Assembly (NCBI GenBank): GCA_035499355.1
Contig: DATJYZ010000414.1
Location: 1-15,839, forward strand
Source of the DNA: JAEUPI01 sp035499355
Lineage (GTDB): Bacteria > Pseudomonadota > Gammaproteobacteria > Burkholderiales > Burkholderiaceae_C
Length of the DNA stretch: 15,839 bases
Direction of reading: 5' to 3'
A program made the position numbers and the translations under genes. Position 1 is the stretch's first letter. Every line of letters begins with the position of its first letter. Below, piece by piece: positions 13,877-15,839 of the stretch. The notes under the pieces are model-generated. The model worked only from the letters and a program-made list of their open reading frames with translations, searched no databases and had not been told where the DNA came from.

Positions 13877-14815
13877 TCACTTCAGCACCACGCGCGGGTC
13901 GACCACCTTGTAGAGCACGTCGGTGGCCAGGTTGATCAGCATCGTCAGCATCGCCAGGTACACGGTGGTCGCCTGGATGACCGGATAGTCGCTGCGGTTG
14001 ACCGCCAGCAGCACCTCGCGGCCGAGGCCGGGGATCGAGAAGAACACCTCAATCAGGAACGAGCCGACGAAGATGCCGGGCAGCGCATAGCCGATGTTGG
14101 TGATGATCGGGATCAGCGCGTTGCGCAGCACGTGCTTGAACAGCACCGTGCCCTCGGTCATGCCCTTGGCGCGCGCGGTGCGCACGTAATCGTGGCCGAG
14201 CTCGTCGAGGAAGAACGTGCGGTACAGCCGCGTCTGCGGCGACACGCCCACCAGCACCGCCAGCAGCACCGGCAGCGGCACGAACGTGATCAGGTTGGTC
14301 AGCGTCGAATCGCTCCAGCCTTGCACTGGGAACCAGCCGAGCTGGAAGCCGAACACGTACTGGCCGACGATGATGTAGACGAGGAACGAGATCGACAGCG
14401 CCACCGTGGAGATGACCATGATCGTACGGTCCGACAGCGAGCCGCGGCGGTAGGCGACCCACATCGCGATCGGCAGCGCGACCAGCGTGTCGAGGATCAG
14501 GAACGGGATCATCACCGTCAGCGTGGCCGGCAGCCGGGTGGCGAACAGGTTGCTCACGGCCTCGTTGGTGGCCCAGCTGCGGCCCCAGTCGAAGGTGACG
14601 ATCTCCTTCAGGTAGATGGCCAACTGCACCCACCACGGCCGATCGAGCCCGAGCTGTGTGCGGATGGCCGCCACCTGCTCCTGGGTGGCGTTGAGGCCGC
14701 CGAGAATCACTGCGGGGTCGGCGCCGAAGAACTTGAACAGCAGGAACACCAACACCACCACGCCGATCAGCGTGGGCACCATCTGCCACAGGCGCCGGAT
14801 GAGGTAGGCCCACAT
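13877..14815 (-). CDS. Peptide-type ABC transporter permease (DppB/OppB/YejB class)
   Basis: First gene of the minus-strand transporter operon, 312 residues, normal length. MWAYLIRRLWQMVPTLIGVV is the typical OppB N-terminus and TM1. The periplasmic part 30-95 contains LGLDRPWWVQLAIYL and FDWGRSW. Five further helices follow, with the EAA loop DYVRTARAKGMTEG (209-222) followed by KHVLRNALIP. The C-terminal pattern IEVFFSIPGLGREVLLAV and DVLYKVVDPRVV is a family hallmark. I start at ATG 14815 because the OppB N-terminus begins there; an in-frame start at 14887 would add 24 unusual residues. GGGGAG lies upstream but at a long spacing of 13 bases. With its partner it forms the membrane path for a peptide or similar solute. 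A TACACT hexamer about 58 bases upstream could be the -10. Confidence 0.94.
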   Translation of the reverse strand: MWAYLIRRLWQMVPTLIGVVVLVFLLFKFFGADPAVILGGLNATQEQVAAIRTQLGLDRPWWVQLAIYLKEIVTFDWGRSWATNEAVSNLFATRLPATLTVMIPFLILDTLVALPIAMWVAYRRGSLSDRTIMVISTVALSISFLVYIIVGQYVFGFQLGWFPVQGWSDSTLTNLITFVPLPVLLAVLVGVSPQTRLYRTFFLDELGHDYVRTARAKGMTEGTVLFKHVLRNALIPIITNIGYALPGIFVGSFLIEVFFSIPGLGREVLLAVNRSDYPVIQATTVYLAMLTMLINLATDVLYKVVDPRVVLK

Positions 14816-14872
14816 CGTCGTGTCGAGACTCCCCGCGCGCGCAAAGCGCGGCGCGTCGATTGAGGATGCGCG

Positions 14873-14878
14873 AGTGTA
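14873..14878 (-). promoter_or_regulatory. Possible -10 element of the permease-ATPase operon
   Basis: TACACT on the minus strand, four of six matches to TATAAT, with a predicted start near 14866 and a leader of about 50 nt. No clear -35 is visible. Confidence 0.3.
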
Positions 14879-14936
14879 GAGGCCCACGGCGGGCCGGCCG
14901 CCTCAGCGTTTGCCCTCTCGCCATGGGACCGGCGCC

Positions 14937-14954
14937 GCACCGCCTCAGCGGTGC
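14937..14954. promoter_or_regulatory. Perfect inverted repeat in the divergent transporter intergenic region
   Basis: GCACCGC (14937-14943), CTCA, GCGGTGC (14948-14954). It lies between the two presumed divergent promoters, a natural place for a shared operator. No T tract follows on either strand, so it is not a terminator. Confidence 0.4.
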
Positions 14955-14986
14955 AAACCCCGGCCGCCGCGGCATGCGGTGCCGGC

Positions 14987-14992
14987 TAGACT
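14987..14992 (+). promoter_or_regulatory. Possible -10 element of the binding-protein gene
   Basis: TAGACT, four of six matches to TATAAT, with a predicted start near 14999 and a leader of about 39 nt. No clear -35 is present. Confidence 0.35.
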
Positions 14993-15037
14993 GCGCCCGG
15001 CGCCGGGGCATGGCCACCCAGCGCCGTGGGGTTCACG

Positions 15038-15839
15038 ATGGGTCGATCGCTGGTGGGTGTGTGGGTGGCGCTGCTGATCGCCTCGAGCGTGGCCGCTGCC
15101 GACGCGCAACGCACGAGCGCGACCAAGGTGCTGCGCTATGCGGTCCCCGCCGCGGAAACCGGCTTCGACCCGGCGCAGGTGACGGACCTGTACTCCAACA
15201 CCGTGATCACGCACATCTTCGAGGCGCCGCTCGAGTACGAGTACCTCGCACAGCCGGTGCGCGTGCGACCCAACACCGCCACCGCATTGCCCGAGGTGTC
15301 GAGCGACTACCGTGATTTCGTCTTCACGATCCGTCCGGGCATCTATTTCACCGATGACCCGGCGTTCAAGGGCCGGCGCCGCGAATTGACCGCGCAGGAC
15401 TACGTGTACACGATCAAGCGCCACTACGACCCGCGCTGGAAGAGCGGCAAGCTCTACCTGTTCGACACCGAGCAGATCGTCGGCCTGAGCGAGCTGAGGC
15501 GCGAAGCGCTCGACAGGAAGACCCCGTTCGACTACGACCGCGAGGTCACCGGCCTGCGCGCGCTCGACCGCTACCGCTTCGAGGTGAAGCTGGCGCAGCC
15601 GAGTCCACGCTTCTACCAGTTGTTCGCCGATGCCTCGTCCACCGGCGCGGTCGCGCGCGAGGTGGTGGAGCACTACGGCGACCACATCAACGAGCATCCG
15701 GTGGGCACCGGCCCGTTCAAGCTGAGCGAATGGCGGCGCAGCTCGCGCATGGTGCTGACGCGCAACCCAGGCTTTCGCGAGCTGCGGTACCACGAACACC
15801 CGGCCGCGGGAGACGCGCCGCGCGAGGCGATCGCGCGTG
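15038..15839 (+). CDS. ABC transporter periplasmic binding protein, family 5 (peptide-type), 3' partial
   Basis: Receptor for the importer encoded divergently. The 267 visible codons start with a Sec signal peptide (MGRSLVGVWVALLIASSVAAADA, cleavage probably after AAADA or nearby); there is no lipobox cysteine, so it should be soluble in the periplasm. The mature part shows SBP_bac_5 features: LRYAVPAAETGFDPAQ, SNTVITHIFEAPLEYEY, FVFTIRPGIYFTDDPAFKG, LTAQDYVYTIKRHYDPRW, FEVKLAQPSPRFYQLFA and HPVGTGPFKLSEW. The frame stays open to the right edge; full family members have about 500-600 residues, so roughly half is missing. An in-frame GTG at 15026 could replace the ATG. Oligopeptides are the commonest ligands of the family, but opines, nickel complexes and other solutes also occur. 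Confidence 0.92.
   Translation, partial: MGRSLVGVWVALLIASSVAAADAQRTSATKVLRYAVPAAETGFDPAQVTDLYSNTVITHIFEAPLEYEYLAQPVRVRPNTATALPEVSSDYRDFVFTIRPGIYFTDDPAFKGRRRELTAQDYVYTIKRHYDPRWKSGKLYLFDTEQIVGLSELRREALDRKTPFDYDREVTGLRALDRYRFEVKLAQPSPRFYQLFADASSTGAVAREVVEHYGDHINEHPVGTGPFKLSEWRRSSRMVLTRNPGFRELRYHEHPAAGDAPREAIAR

Overview
The window looks like chromosomal DNA from a high-GC betaproteobacterium, most likely order Burkholderiales (Leptothrix/Rubrivivax/Methylibium-like). The grounds are the strong G/C preference at third codon positions, a kdsC-lptC envelope pair, a Tat-exported Bug/TctC-type solute receptor (a family greatly expanded in this order), and an RRM protein with a glycine-rich tail. The assignment rests on gene content and codon use, not on a search. 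I see no insertion sequence, prophage gene, CRISPR array, tRNA or rRNA.

Layout, left to right. (1) 1-2065, plus strand: a tight block of kdsC (5' end cut by the window edge), lptC, and a short-chain dehydrogenase whose GTG start overlaps the lptC stop. lptA and lptB, which usually follow lptC, are not here. (2) 2131-2583, minus: a small RRM RNA-binding protein with a Gly-rich tail, convergent with the dehydrogenase across a symmetrical hairpin and preceded by a likely promoter and a leader of about 108 nt. (3) 2833-4503, plus: a GMC-family FAD alcohol dehydrogenase. It is followed by 295 bases that hold a structured stretch and the clearest plus-strand intrinsic terminator of the window. (4) 4799-7422, plus: an HDOD-domain protein, then an AMP-forming long-chain acyl-CoA synthetase. 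(5) 7447-8445, minus: a Bug receptor, convergent with the synthetase.

(6) 8621-9185, minus: the least explained part. Two small reading frames (88 and 51 codons), each with a Shine-Dalgarno sequence and native-looking codon use, are followed by a long hairpin with eight U. I recognise neither product. (7) 9383-10993, minus: a TetR regulator and an alpha/beta hydrolase. An identical 13-base near-palindrome (GCACGACCGTGCG) lies in front of each, so the regulator probably controls both itself and the hydrolase. (8) 11073-15839: a peptide-type ABC importer. A fused double ATPase and two permeases are on the minus strand, and the periplasmic binding protein (cut by the right edge) is transcribed divergently.

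Most of the window is ordinary core and metabolic sequence. The points most worth a second look are the small-ORF unit at 8739-9185 with its terminator, the paired TetR operators with a possibly leaderless regulator mRNA, and the structured region at about 4530-4680.
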